From Lachnospiraceae bacterium (GTDB taxonomy: Bacteria; Bacillota; Clostridia; Lachnospirales; Lachnospiraceae), in contig JAJQIL010000031.1 of NCBI GenBank assembly GCA_021199235.1, positions 1 through 38,743 on the forward strand: a DNA stretch of 38,743 bases. The letters are read 5' to 3'. A model generated the notes under the pieces. That model did not search any database and was not told the DNA's origin. It was given only the letters and a program-made list of their open reading frames with translations. This document shows, piece after piece, positions 9,431-17,468 of this stretch. The translations under genes were made by a program, and so were the position numbers. Positions within the stretch are counted from its first letter, which is position 1. Every line of letters begins with the position of its first letter.

Positions 9431-10990
9431 TCAATCCTCCGGCGGCGCGGCAAGATCTCTTTCCTCAAGATCCTGCAGCAGTTCCCTGTAGTTACTTTCC
9501 AGTGCGACTTTGGCAGTGGATTTTTTCTTAATCTGTCCTACCGAAGCTGTTGCTTTGGCAATCGGCTGGCGCGTCCCGGCGCCTGCCACACAGCCGCCCG
9601 GGCAAGCCATACCTTCCAGCAGATACCCGTTATACTTCCCCGCTTTTGCCAGAGAAAGCAGTTTCCGGCAATTGTCCAGTCCTTCCGCACTTTCTGTCTT
9701 CACTTCCATATCCGGATAGAGTTCTTTGATGCAGTTGACCACAGCACCCGCCACGCCGCCGCTCACGGCAAATCCGCGCCCGTCTGCGCTCGCTTCCTGC
9801 GGCAGATCCTGCTCTTCAAGTGAGGAGAAATCAACTTCTTTTGCTTCAAACATCCCCATCAGTTCTTCAAAGGTCAGGACAAAATCGATGTCGCTGCGGA
9901 TCGTCCGGCGGCCTGCTTCCAGTTTTTTCGCCGCGCACGGTCCGATAAACGCTACCTTGCATCCCGGATGTTCTTTTTTGATCAGGCGTCCGGTCAGAAC
10001 CATCGGGGTAAGAGCCATGGAAATACAATCCGCATACTGCGGAAACAGTTTTTTCGCCATCATTGACCAGGCCGGACAGCATGATGTTGCCATAAAAGGA
10101 AGTTTAGGGGAAGGACTGCCCATCACTTCCTCAGCGAAGTCTCTGGCTTCCTCAATTGCACAGAGATCCGCACCGATTGCTACCTCCACTACATCTTCAA
10201 ATCCCAGCGCCTGCAGTGCAGAACGAAGCTTGCCCGGTGTCAGTTCAGGTCCGAATTGTCCCGCGATCGCGGGTGCGATTGCCGCGTAAACCGGCGTATC
10301 ACTTTTTATTGCCTGAATGGTCTGGAAAATCTGTGCTTTATCAGCAATCGCACCAAACGGGCAGTTTGCCAGACACATACCGCAGGATACACATTTATCC
10401 TGATCAATTTCCGCACGGCCATATTCATCGGATCCGATGGCCTTCATTCCGCAGGCCTTCGCGCAGGGACGTTCCAGCTTTAAAATCGCTCCATAAGGGC
10501 ACACCGACAGGCATTTTCCGCATTTAATACATTTATCCTGATCGATCACAGAGCGTCCATTTTCAAAGGAAATCGCGTTCTTCGGGCAGACTTCGCGGCA
10601 GGGATGAGCCAGACATCCCTGACAGGCGTCTGTCACCTTCATAACGTTATCCGGGCACTTGTGACAGGCAAATTTGATGATATTGATCAGCGGAGGCTGA
10701 TAATATTTTTCCGGCTTCACGCATTCCTCAGCCCCGACCGAAACAGGTGCATGCTCTGACGCTGATCGGAGATTCAGTCCCATAGCCAGACGCATCCTTT
10801 CTTTTACGATCGCTCTTTCGAGAAAAACACTTTCCCGGTAAGTCGACACCTCACCGGGAATGACCCGGTACGGAATCAGCTCCATCTGTGAAAGATCTCC
10901 ATCCTGATATTCATAGGACAGCTTCGCGATTTCCGCAAAGACACGTTTACGGATATCGTTTACCGAGGTGTAGATACCTCTCATAGCCAT
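9431..10990 (-). CDS. [FeFe] hydrogenase, monomeric group B-like
   Basis: Cytosolic iron hydrogenase that interconverts protons and H2, probably coupled to ferredoxin. The 519-residue protein has a Cys-rich N-terminal block (CHKCPDNVMK and CQGCLAHPCREVCP, about 109-138), two ferredoxin motifs (CIKCGKCLSVCP, about 154-164; CVSCGMCLANCP, about 200-210) and the H-cluster domain. H-cluster signatures are TSCCPAW (302-308), IGPCAAKKLE (349-358) and EGMACPGGCVAGAG (459-472). The missing Met before PC and the GAG in place of GGG point to the group B branch rather than the well-studied group A enzymes. No small subunit or HydEFG maturase is nearby. The ATG at 10990 has AAAGGAG nine bases upstream; TATAAT at 11012-11017 is a possible -10 with a weak -35. 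Confidence 0.93.
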   Translation of the reverse strand: MAMRGIYTSVNDIRKRVFAEIAKLSYEYQDGDLSQMELIPYRVIPGEVSTYRESVFLERAIVKERMRLAMGLNLRSASEHAPVSVGAEECVKPEKYYQPPLINIIKFACHKCPDNVMKVTDACQGCLAHPCREVCPKNAISFENGRSVIDQDKCIKCGKCLSVCPYGAILKLERPCAKACGMKAIGSDEYGRAEIDQDKCVSCGMCLANCPFGAIADKAQIFQTIQAIKSDTPVYAAIAPAIAGQFGPELTPGKLRSALQALGFEDVVEVAIGADLCAIEEARDFAEEVMGSPSPKLPFMATSCCPAWSMMAKKLFPQYADCISMALTPMVLTGRLIKKEHPGCKVAFIGPCAAKKLEAGRRTIRSDIDFVLTFEELMGMFEAKEVDFSSLEEQDLPQEASADGRGFAVSGGVAGAVVNCIKELYPDMEVKTESAEGLDNCRKLLSLAKAGKYNGYLLEGMACPGGCVAGAGTRQPIAKATASVGQIKKKSTAKVALESNYRELLQDLEERDLAAPPED

Positions 10991-11050
10991 AGTTTCTGTC
11001 TCCTTTCCTGAATTATAGTCACTTAAGTTTTTTAACAACAGAACAATCCT

Positions 11051-11081
11051 GTTATTTTCACAGCGCAGCTGTGAATAGTAA
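11051..11081. repeat. Hairpin between fumarase beta and hydrogenase genes
   Basis: TTCACAGC (11057-11064), a 3-base loop and GCTGTGAA (11068-11075) form a perfect 8-bp stem, flanked by GTTA and TAAC. The flanks and CAGCTG core resemble the 27-bp repeat family of this window. It may act as a weak terminator or processing site. Confidence 0.5.
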
Positions 11082-11095
11082 CGCAATCTTACATT

Positions 11096-11668
11096 TCACC
11101 CGACTGCACCACTGTGATTTCTCTGATAGTCCTCCCGGCCCGTCTCATACAGATTGTTTCCCTCGCAGTCAATGATCACAACAAGAGGCATATCCTCCAC
11201 ATAAAGCTTCCGCAGTGCCTCCGCGCCGAGATCTTCGTAAGCGATCAGTTCCGCTTTTTTCACGCAGCGCGCCAACAGCGCCCCGGCACCGCCGATGGCA
11301 CCAAAATAAACGCCGCTGTACTTTTTCATTGCCTCTATGACTTCCGGCAGCCTCGCTCCCTTGCCGATCATGCCGCGCGCGCCAACGCTCATCATGGTCG
11401 GTGCATAGGCATCCATCCGCCCGCTCGTCGTCGGTCCCGCAGACCCGATGACCTGACCAGGCTTCGCGGGAGTCGGACCAACGTAATAGATTGTCGCGTT
11501 GGTTGGGTCAAATGGCAGTTCTTCTCCTTTTGCAAGAGTTTCACACATCCGTGCATGTCCGGCATCGCGTGAGGTATAGATGGTTCCCGTCAGCAGCACC
11601 TGATCTCCCGCATGAAGAGTGCGGGCCAGTTCCTCCGTCAGCGGCAGTGTAATATGTCTTCGTTCCAT
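11096..11668 (-). CDS. Fumarate hydratase class I, beta subunit
   Basis: C-terminal half of the two-subunit, oxygen-sensitive [4Fe-4S] fumarase (or L(+)-tartrate dehydratase) family; hydrates fumarate to malate with the alpha subunit encoded ten bases upstream in the same operon. The 190-residue protein has LLTGTIYTSRDAGHARM, YVGPTPAKPGQVIGSAGPTTSGRMD and VGARGMIGKG, all family motifs, and ends in ETGREDYQRN. The ATG at 11668 has AAAGGAG ten bases upstream; the alternative GTG at 11677 would touch that site. Fumarase versus tartrate dehydratase cannot be told from sequence alone. Confidence 0.92.
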   Translation of the reverse strand: MERRHITLPLTEELARTLHAGDQVLLTGTIYTSRDAGHARMCETLAKGEELPFDPTNATIYYVGPTPAKPGQVIGSAGPTTSGRMDAYAPTMMSVGARGMIGKGARLPEVIEAMKKYSGVYFGAIGGAGALLARCVKKAELIAYEDLGAEALRKLYVEDMPLVVIIDCEGNNLYETGREDYQRNHSGAVG

Positions 11669-11687
11669 TTGTAACACGCTCCTTTTA

Positions 11688-12530
11688 TCAAATCACTGCC
11701 GTTTTATGCCGGGTCACATGACAGCTGATATTCACCGCGCACGGCATTCCGGCGATATGTGTCGGCATGGTCTCAATATTCAATCCGATCGCAGTCGTCC
11801 GGCCGCCAAAGCCCTGTGGTCCGATACCCAGCTGATTGATCTTCTCCAACATCTCCAACTCCAGATCCGCATAAAACGGATCCGGGTTTCGCACATCCAG
11901 CGAACGCATCAGTGCTTTTTTCGCGAGAAGCGCACACTTGTCAAATGTGCCGCCGATCCCGACGCCGACCACCATCGGCGGGCAGGGATTCGGCCCCGCC
12001 GTCTCGACCACTTCCAGAATAAAATCTTTTATCCCCTGCAGCCCGGCAGAAGGTTTAAACATACGGATCGCGCTCATGTTCTCACTGCCAAACCCTTTCG
12101 GGCCGACCGTGATCCGTACCTGCTCACCCGGTACGATCTCCGTGTAAAGCATCGCCGGTGTGTTGTCGCCGGTATTCCCGCGCCGCACCGGATCCTTTAC
12201 TACAGATTTTCTGAGGTATCCGTTCTGATAGCCTCTGCGGACGCCCTCATTCACTGCCTCTGTCAGGTCGCCGCCCACAAGGTGTACGTCCTGTCCGATC
12301 TCCAGAAAAACACAGGCCATCCCCGTGTCCTGACAGATCGGCACCAGCTCTTCATCTGCAATATTATAATTAGTAATAATATCATCGAGCACGCCCTTCG
12401 CGATCTCTCCGTCCTCACACGCACGGCAGCTTTGGATGGCACATTTTACATCCTCCGGAAGATGCTCGTTCGCCTCAATGCACAGACGTTCTATTTTCTC
12501 TGTGATTTGGCTTACCTGTATTTCCCGCAT
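11688..12530 (-). CDS. Fumarate hydratase class I, alpha subunit
   Basis: N-terminal half of the two-subunit iron-sulfur fumarase/tartrate dehydratase. Cluster ligands are Cys66 (PICQDTGM), Cys183 (GPNPCPP) and Cys270 (NISCHVTRH). RRGNTGDNTPAMLYTEIV and KGFGSENMSAIRMFKPS are diagnostic family segments. Length 280 is normal for the split form. AGGAGG lies eight bases before the ATG. It follows trhP by 30 bases and precedes the beta subunit by about ten, so the three are probably one transcript. Role: carbon flow between malate and fumarate in an anaerobe. Confidence 0.94.
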   Translation of the reverse strand: MREIQVSQITEKIERLCIEANEHLPEDVKCAIQSCRACEDGEIAKGVLDDIITNYNIADEELVPICQDTGMACVFLEIGQDVHLVGGDLTEAVNEGVRRGYQNGYLRKSVVKDPVRRGNTGDNTPAMLYTEIVPGEQVRITVGPKGFGSENMSAIRMFKPSAGLQGIKDFILEVVETAGPNPCPPMVVGVGIGGTFDKCALLAKKALMRSLDVRNPDPFYADLELEMLEKINQLGIGPQGFGGRTTAIGLNIETMPTHIAGMPCAVNISCHVTRHKTAVI

Positions 12531-12559
12531 ATCACTGGCCTCCTGTTAAAAATGTATGA

Positions 12560-13792
12560 TTAATTCTCCGCTCTTCGAAGAATGTCAAATTCTTCCGCTT
12601 TGCAGGAAAGCCTTATCATCAGCTTCTGCTGCGGATGCGGCGCACTCTCCATTGGCTTCCCGCTCTCATCTCTGATCTCCAGCACAGGCGTTTCCAGATT
12701 TCTTCCGTCCGGCTTCATCACTTCGATCTTCTCACCGACAGAGAATTTGTTGCGCTGCTCTGTCGCGTACCAGCCATCTTCTGCACCTGAGGAATCTCCA
12801 ATCATTCCCAGATACGTATACTCTTTGATATAGGTATTGCTGTCATAAATCTGTGACTCATGATTCGGTTTCCCGTAAAAAAAACCGGTCGTAAACTGGC
12901 GGTAAGTGCAATTCGAAATCTGTTCCCGGTACCAGGGCATATTCCGCTCATAGACTGCCGGATCCGTCTGGTAATCATCAATTGCCTTACGGTACGTTCG
13001 CGCCACAGTCGCTACATAGAGGGCCGTTTTCATCCTTCCCTCAATCTTAAAGCTGTCGATACCGGCGCTGCAAAGGTCTGGAATATACTCGATCATGCAC
13101 AGATCTTTAGAATTGAAAATATAGGTTCCGCGTTCATTCTCCTCGATCGGCAGATATTCGCCCGGCCTCGTCTCCTCCATCACAGCATACTTCCAGCGGC
13201 ACGGATGCGTGCACGCTCCCTGATTCGCATCGCGGCCGGTAAAATAATTACTCAAAAGGCAGCGGCCGGAATAAGAAATACACATCGCACCGTGCACAAA
13301 CGTCTCGATCTCCATCCCGGATGGAATTTTTGCTCTGAGATCCGTGATTTCCGCAAGAGAAAGCTCCCGCGCTGTGACGATGCGCTTCGCGCCCTGTTCC
13401 CACCAGAAGCGGCAGGTCTCATAATTCGTGTTGTTTGCCTGTGTACTGATATGCCTCTCAATCTCCGGACAGACACGCCTGGCAATCATAAAAACACCCG
13501 GATCAGCAATGATCAGCGCGTCCGGATGCAGGTCCTTCAGTTCATGAAAATAAGCTTCAATACCCTCCAGATCCCCATTGTGCGCCAGGATATTCGCGGT
13601 CACATAGACCTTTACGCCATGCGCGTGGGCAAACGCAATGCCTTCCGCCATATCCGTCATGGAAAAATTCTTTGCCTTCGCCCGCAGTCCATAGGCGTCG
13701 CCGCCGATGTATACTGCATCCGCGCCGAAGGTTACCGCTGTTTTCAATACTTCCAGGCTGCTCGCCGGGATCAGTAATTCCGGATGTCTCAT
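12560..13792 (-). CDS. trhP: U32 family tRNA hydroxylation protein (TrhP-like)
   Basis: Member of the 'peptidase U32' family whose bacterial TrhP/YrrN-YrrO branch makes 5-hydroxyuridine at tRNA position 34 using prephenate; older annotation calls these collagenases. The 410-residue protein has PELLIPASSLEVLKTAV, GADAVYIGGDAYGLRAKA, and four conserved cysteines at 171, 178, 194 and 198 (GAMCISYSGRC, GACTHPCRW), which probably hold an iron-sulfur cluster. DSFKIEGRMK is the U32 signature. The ATG at 13792 has AGGAG eight bases upstream; the longer frame overlaps trmR. Its partner methyltransferase gene trmR lies immediately upstream, as in Bacillus subtilis. No second U32 gene is seen. Confidence 0.9.
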   Translation of the reverse strand: MRHPELLIPASSLEVLKTAVTFGADAVYIGGDAYGLRAKAKNFSMTDMAEGIAFAHAHGVKVYVTANILAHNGDLEGIEAYFHELKDLHPDALIIADPGVFMIARRVCPEIERHISTQANNTNYETCRFWWEQGAKRIVTARELSLAEITDLRAKIPSGMEIETFVHGAMCISYSGRCLLSNYFTGRDANQGACTHPCRWKYAVMEETRPGEYLPIEENERGTYIFNSKDLCMIEYIPDLCSAGIDSFKIEGRMKTALYVATVARTYRKAIDDYQTDPAVYERNMPWYREQISNCTYRQFTTGFFYGKPNHESQIYDSNTYIKEYTYLGMIGDSSGAEDGWYATEQRNKFSVGEKIEVMKPDGRNLETPVLEIRDESGKPMESAPHPQQKLMIRLSCKAEEFDILRRAEN

Positions 13793-13827
13793 AGGTAATT
13801 CTCCTGTGTAAAACAGATCATAACTGT

Positions 13828-14508
13828 TCAGCATTGTCCTGAGCATTTACAAGCAATCTGCGTCTCACTCATTTTAACTGTCACCGCCGCTCCGTCTCCA
13901 ACCGCGACGATGGATGTCAATAGTCCTTCCGTATGCTTCAGTGTATACAGATATTCGCGCATACGCTTATAGATGGTGCGATTGCGCTGTTCCACAGCGT
14001 AATGGGATTCGATCAGATCCCCGTCCTGCAGTACATTATCTGAAACAAGCACGCCGCCGATGCGCAAAAGCCGCAGTATTTCCGGCAGGAAAGCCATATA
14101 TTGTCCCTTCGCGGCATCCATAAACACAAAGTCGTACGGTTCGTGCAGGGTCGGCAAAAGCTCCTGCGCGTCACCTGACAGGAGCGTGATCCGGTCTTCC
14201 AGACCGGCACGGGCAAAATTCTCCCGCGCCGGTATGATGCGTTTTTCATAATTTTCGATTGTGGTAATCCGGCAGACCGGTTCCGTATTTGTCGCCATCA
14301 GGATAGCAGAAAATCCGACGGCGGTCCCTACTTCCAGTATCTTTTTCGGTCTTTGCATTGCCAGAAGCATTTTCAGAAAGCTTTGCATATCTTTTCGAAT
14401 GATCGGCACGTGTTCCTTAAGTGCGGTGTGCTCCAGTTCATCTAAAAATGCACCGTTTCCGGAATCGAGAGAATTGATATATACGGACATACGCTCCGGG
14501 ATGATCAT
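13828..14508 (-). CDS. trmR: tRNA 5-hydroxyuridine O-methyltransferase (TrmR-like)
   Basis: SAM-dependent O-methyltransferase of the catechol-O-methyltransferase-like family; the YrrM/TrmR branch methylates 5-hydroxyuridine 34 of tRNA to 5-methoxyuridine. The 226-residue protein shows SAM motif I KILEVGTAVGFSAI (56-69), FVFMDAAKGQY (128-137) and VSDNVLQDG (155-163), which carry the metal-binding Asp131, Asp157 and Asn158. AAAGGA lies eight bases before the ATG at 14508. Adjacency to trhP, with 35 bases between, strongly supports the tRNA role over a generic catechol methyltransferase. Confidence 0.88.
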   Translation of the reverse strand: MIIPERMSVYINSLDSGNGAFLDELEHTALKEHVPIIRKDMQSFLKMLLAMQRPKKILEVGTAVGFSAILMATNTEPVCRITTIENYEKRIIPARENFARAGLEDRITLLSGDAQELLPTLHEPYDFVFMDAAKGQYMAFLPEILRLLRIGGVLVSDNVLQDGDLIESHYAVEQRNRTIYKRMREYLYTLKHTEGLLTSIVAVGDGAAVTVKMSETQIACKCSGQC

Positions 14509-14540
14509 GAATTCTGTCCTTTCTAAGAACCTGATATCTG

Positions 14541-14571
14541 TACAGTTCCTTTGCAGCTGCAGGGTACTGTA
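14541..14571. repeat. Imperfect palindrome between ylbF-like gene and trmR
   Basis: TACAGT (14541-14546) and ACTGTA (14566-14571) flank a TGCAGCTGCA palindrome. Resembles the other CAGCTG-centred hairpins of this window; function unknown. Confidence 0.35.
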
Positions 14572-14591
14572 ATAAATCATTCCCCTGCATC

Positions 14592-14942
14592 TCACATTTC
14601 TTTCAGCACGTCATCCAGATCCAGATCGATCGCATCTGCAATCCGGAATGCCATATTCTGTATAAGGCGGCAGATGTGCAGCTCGACCTTAAGGTACTCA
14701 TCCACCAGTTCATTTTTTCGAAATTCAGAAGCGTCCCGACCCAGCCGTTCCTGCTCGCTGTAATGATCCAGCGTCTCACCTGAGGTCTGAACCTGATAGA
14801 CTCGTCTGCGGAATTCGTTCAGCTTCCGGCGCAGCTCCGGATCCTGATCAGTCAGTTCGCGAAGCGTTTGATAGCGCCTGTATTCATCAGTCTGCTGAAT
14901 GCTTTCTATCAAAGCATCTGTGCACTCTTCCACTTTGTTCAT
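14592..14942 (-). CDS. YlbF/YmcA family protein
   Basis: 116-residue, all-helical, cytosolic protein of the YlbF/YmcA (Com_YlbF) family. In B. subtilis, YlbF, YmcA and YaaT form an iron-sulfur complex that directs RNase Y mRNA maturation and affects competence, biofilm and sporulation; whether this lone homologue does the same is inference. Sequence marks are AIESIQQTDEYRRYQTL-like N-terminal helix, LRRKLNEFRRRVYQVQ and an acidic end DAIDLDLDDVLKEM. The ribosome site is weak. It follows the RNase J gene by about 140 bases, a fitting neighbour for an RNA-decay factor. Confidence 0.78.
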   Translation of the reverse strand: MNKVEECTDALIESIQQTDEYRRYQTLRELTDQDPELRRKLNEFRRRVYQVQTSGETLDHYSEQERLGRDASEFRKNELVDEYLKVELHICRLIQNMAFRIADAIDLDLDDVLKEM

Positions 14943-14992
14943 AATATGATATACCCGTTTGCGTATTTTCTTCCATTCTGATTATTGCTGCT

Positions 14993-15018
14993 GCAGATTC
15001 TGATTCTGTCGAATCTGC
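14993..15018. repeat. Hairpin downstream of RNase J gene
   Basis: GCAGATTC, a 10-base loop and GAATCTGC form a perfect 8-bp stem. No T-run follows on either strand, so termination is doubtful. Confidence 0.35.
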
Positions 15019-15043
15019 CTTCGGTTCCAGTGTTGCCTGTCAG

Positions 15044-15070
15044 GTATCTGTTCCGTACCTTCACAGTTGC
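15044..15070 (+). repeat. 27-bp palindromic repeat unit, copy 1
   Basis: GTATCTGT, an 11-base middle TCCGTACCTTC and ACAGTTGC. Slightly degenerate member of the family with arms GTAACTGT and ACAGTTAC. Lies just after the RNase J stop codon. Confidence 0.7.
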
Positions 15071-15080
15071 CTTTTCGAAA

Positions 15081-16763
15081 CTACTCGACCTCCATGATGA
15101 TCGGAAGGATCATAGGTCTTCTCTTGGTTCTCTTCCATAGGAATTCCCCCAGAGAATCCCGGATATTATTCTTCATTTTGGCCCAGTCCGTAATATGGTG
15201 AGAACCACAATAATCCATCGCATCTTCCACTACCTGGCGCGCCTCATCCATCAGATCCTCTGACTCGCGCACATACACAAAACCACGGGAAACGATATCC
15301 GGACCGGCAAGAATCTGCCCGCTGTATTTTTCCAGTGTCAGGACAGCGATCACAATGCCGTCTTCCGCGAGATGCTGGCGGTCGCGCAGCACAATATTGC
15401 CGACATCTCCCACTCCAAGCCCATCCACAAGAATCGAGCCTGTCTGTACCTGACCGGTAACAGCAGCGGAATCCGCATCGATTTCCAGCACATCGCCCGC
15501 TTTCAGTTCAAGAATATGATCCTTATCGTATCCAAGCTCCTCCACAAGCGCCGCCTGCGCTTTCATATGGCGATATTCGCCGTGCACGGGGATTGCGAAT
15601 TTCGGTTTTACCAGAGAATAGATCAGCTTTATGTCTTCCTGGCAGGCATGACCGGATACATGGGTATCCTGAAAGATTACCTTGGTACCCTTTGCGGAAA
15701 GTTCGTTGATCACTTTCGAAACCGCCTTCTCATTGCCCGGGATCGGGTTAGAACTGAAGATCACCACATCATTCGGATGAATTGAAATCTTCTTATGGAT
15801 ATTGGCGGCAATACGGGAGAGAGCTGCCATCGGCTCACCCTGACTTCCCGTCGTGATCAGTACGATCTTCTCATCCGGATAATTCTTCATCTCATCGATC
15901 TCAATCAACGTGTGCTCAGGGATATTTATATATCCGAGTTCAGAGGCTGTCGAGATCACGGTGACCATACTGCGCCCTTCGATCACAACCTTCCGGCCGT
16001 ATTTGTAAGCGGTATTGATGATCTGCTGCACCCGGTCCACATTCGATGCAAATGTCGCTATGATGATACGGTGAGCCGCATTTTCCGAAAACAGATGGTC
16101 AAAGGTCTTGCCTACGGTACGCTCAGAAGCAGTAAATCCGGGACGTTCCGCGTTCGTGCTGTCGCACATCAGAGCAAGCACGCCTTTTTTCCCCAGCTCT
16201 GCAAATCTCTGCAGGTCAATGGCATCACCATATACCGGTGTGTAATCCACCTTAAAATCTCCGGTATGCACTACAACGCCCGCCGGAGAATAAATTGCCA
16301 GGGCAACCGCATCCGCGATGCTGTGGTTGGTGCGGATAAATTCCACACGGAAACAGCCCAGATTGATAGACTGTCCCTGCTTCACTACCTTGCGCTTCGT
16401 CGTTTTCATCTGACCGGCTTCTTCCAGCTTGCGCTCAATCAGCCCCATTGTCAGCTTTGTCGCGTAAAGCGGGACATTCAGATCATTTAAAATATAAGAG
16501 ATCGCGCCGATATGATCCTCATGTCCGTGCGTAAATACAAATCCTTTTACTTTCTCAGAATTCTCTTTCAGGTAAGTGATATCCGGGATGACCAGATCGA
16601 TCCCCAGCATATCATCCTCCGGAAATGCCAGACCGCAGTCCACAACAATAATGCTGTCATTATACTCAAATGCCGTGATGTTCATACCGATCAGCCCAAG
16701 TCCGCCGAGCGGTATAATTTTCAATTTCCCCGTATTGTTCTGTCTGTTCTGTTCCCTACTCAA
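15081..16763 (-). CDS. rnj: Ribonuclease J
   Basis: Metallo-beta-lactamase/beta-CASP ribonuclease with endo- and 5'-3' exonuclease activity, central to mRNA decay and rRNA maturation in Firmicutes; cytosolic. The 560-residue protein has the zinc motif HGHEDH at 79-84, HTGDFKVDYTP, LMCDSTNAERPG, the beta-CASP segment with TFASNVDRVQQI, and PVHGEYRHMKAQ, ending in a helical C-terminal domain. The start is TTG at 16763: AGAGG lies eight bases upstream, and no in-frame ATG precedes the conserved KIIPLGGLGLIGMN. A short leader frame overlaps this start (16756-16794). Paralogue J1 or J2 cannot be assigned. Confidence 0.95.
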   Translation of the reverse strand: MSREQNRQNNTGKLKIIPLGGLGLIGMNITAFEYNDSIIVVDCGLAFPEDDMLGIDLVIPDITYLKENSEKVKGFVFTHGHEDHIGAISYILNDLNVPLYATKLTMGLIERKLEEAGQMKTTKRKVVKQGQSINLGCFRVEFIRTNHSIADAVALAIYSPAGVVVHTGDFKVDYTPVYGDAIDLQRFAELGKKGVLALMCDSTNAERPGFTASERTVGKTFDHLFSENAAHRIIIATFASNVDRVQQIINTAYKYGRKVVIEGRSMVTVISTASELGYINIPEHTLIEIDEMKNYPDEKIVLITTGSQGEPMAALSRIAANIHKKISIHPNDVVIFSSNPIPGNEKAVSKVINELSAKGTKVIFQDTHVSGHACQEDIKLIYSLVKPKFAIPVHGEYRHMKAQAALVEELGYDKDHILELKAGDVLEIDADSAAVTGQVQTGSILVDGLGVGDVGNIVLRDRQHLAEDGIVIAVLTLEKYSGQILAGPDIVSRGFVYVRESEDLMDEARQVVEDAMDYCGSHHITDWAKMKNNIRDSLGEFLWKRTKRRPMILPIIMEVE

Positions 16764-16794
16764 TATTCATACCTCTTTCCTGCGTTTTACGCAT
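16756..16794 (-). CDS. Possible 12-codon leader peptide overlapping rnj start
   Basis: ATG at 16794 (a second in-frame ATG at 16800) with AAAGGA six bases upstream reads MRKTQERGMNIE then TAG, ending eight bases inside the RNase J gene in another frame. The overlap with a TTG start would permit translational coupling. Only the start, ribosome site and stop support it. Confidence 0.3.
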   Translation of the reverse strand: MRKTQERGMNIE

Positions 16795-16809
16795 AATCAT
16801 TCCTTTCCG

Positions 16810-16836
16810 GTAACTGTTCCGTACCTTCACAGCTTC
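16810..16836 (+). repeat. 27-bp palindromic repeat unit, copy 2
   Basis: GTAACTGT, TCCGTACCTTC, then ACAGCTTC, a worn right arm. It lies in the leader of the RNase J gene. Similarity to copy 1 continues a few bases to the right (CCTTTTC). Confidence 0.65.
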
Positions 16837-17050
16837 CTTTTCCGTTCCCAATTCGCCACATCCGTTCAAAAAGAGCGCATTTTACAGTCATGTCTGATCA
16901 CAAAGCACACACGAATAAGGTGTCCTGTTCGGCACCATATCGCTTTTCACAGTATTTTTCTGGTCCTTTTAAGAAACCTGTTCTCCTTTCGCAGTCAGAT
17001 TCCTGTAAAAGTCAGATTCCTCCACGCAACCCGTTTTATCATCTCAGAGC
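16837..17050. other. Leader region of rnj, no gene seen
   Basis: No supported gene and no clear promoter on the minus strand. AGTCAGATTCCT occurs twice in direct orientation near 17000-17030. The segment next to copy 2 may be a further worn part of the repeat element. Confidence 0.3.
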
Positions 17051-17185
17051 GTAACTGTTCAGTACCTTCACAGTTACGAGGGAAAAGCCCATTTAGAATC
17101 GCTGCGCGATGGGGCTTTTCCCCACACAATATACGTTTTCATACGTACTTCGCAGCAAGTGCGAAGTACTGTACTGAATAGTTAC
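17051..17185 (+). repeat. 135-bp multi-hairpin repeat element, copy A
   Basis: Starts with a 27-bp unit (17051-17077). Outer inverted ends are GTAACTGTTCAGTAC (17051-17065) and GTACTGAATAGTTAC (17171-17185), 14 of 15 bases matching when paired. Inside are GGGAAAAGCCC paired with GGGCTTTTCCC (11 bp), enclosing ATCGC-TGC-GCGAT, and a second hairpin GTACTTCGCA/TGCGAAGTAC (10 bp). Copy B at 37985-38119 has the same length and matches at 118 of 135 positions. It ends one base before the DUF1292 stop codon. No open frame, so it resembles a MITE or REP-like element. Confidence 0.85.
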
Positions 17186-17186
17186 A

Positions 17187-17447
17187 TCAGAGCTCTATAT
17201 CCACGTCCTCTAAAAGCTCTGCAAAGATCTTTGACACTGTTTCCAGCTCATCGTCGTCGTCAACAAATTCATAAGCGGCATCCGTATCACCGTCTTTTGA
17301 AGTATCCTTTAAAATGTAAGCTTCCGCTTCTTCTTCCTCCGTCTCGGTCACCAACAGATACGAAATTCCGTTGATTCTGGTCTCCTCTACAACATAAAGC
17401 CATGCAGATTCTCCGCCTTCTGCCGGTCGAAATTCGATTTTTTCCAT
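17187..17447 (-). CDS. DUF1292 family protein (YrzB-like)
   Basis: 86-residue acidic cytosolic protein of the DUF1292 family, function unknown. FRPAEGGESAWLYVVEETRINGISYLLV is the recognisable core, followed by an acidic tail with VSKIFAELLEDV. In Firmicutes this gene follows ireB and ruvX, as it does here, which supports the call. The ATG at 17447 has GAGGAG four to five bases upstream; an ATG at 17459 lacks a ribosome site. A 13-bp tandem repeat fills the space to ruvX upstream and a 135-bp repeat abuts the stop codon. Confidence 0.85.
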   Translation of the reverse strand: MEKIEFRPAEGGESAWLYVVEETRINGISYLLVTETEEEEAEAYILKDTSKDGDTDAAYEFVDDDDELETVSKIFAELLEDVDIEL

Positions 17448-17468
17448 ACTACTCCTCATCCATGTTTT

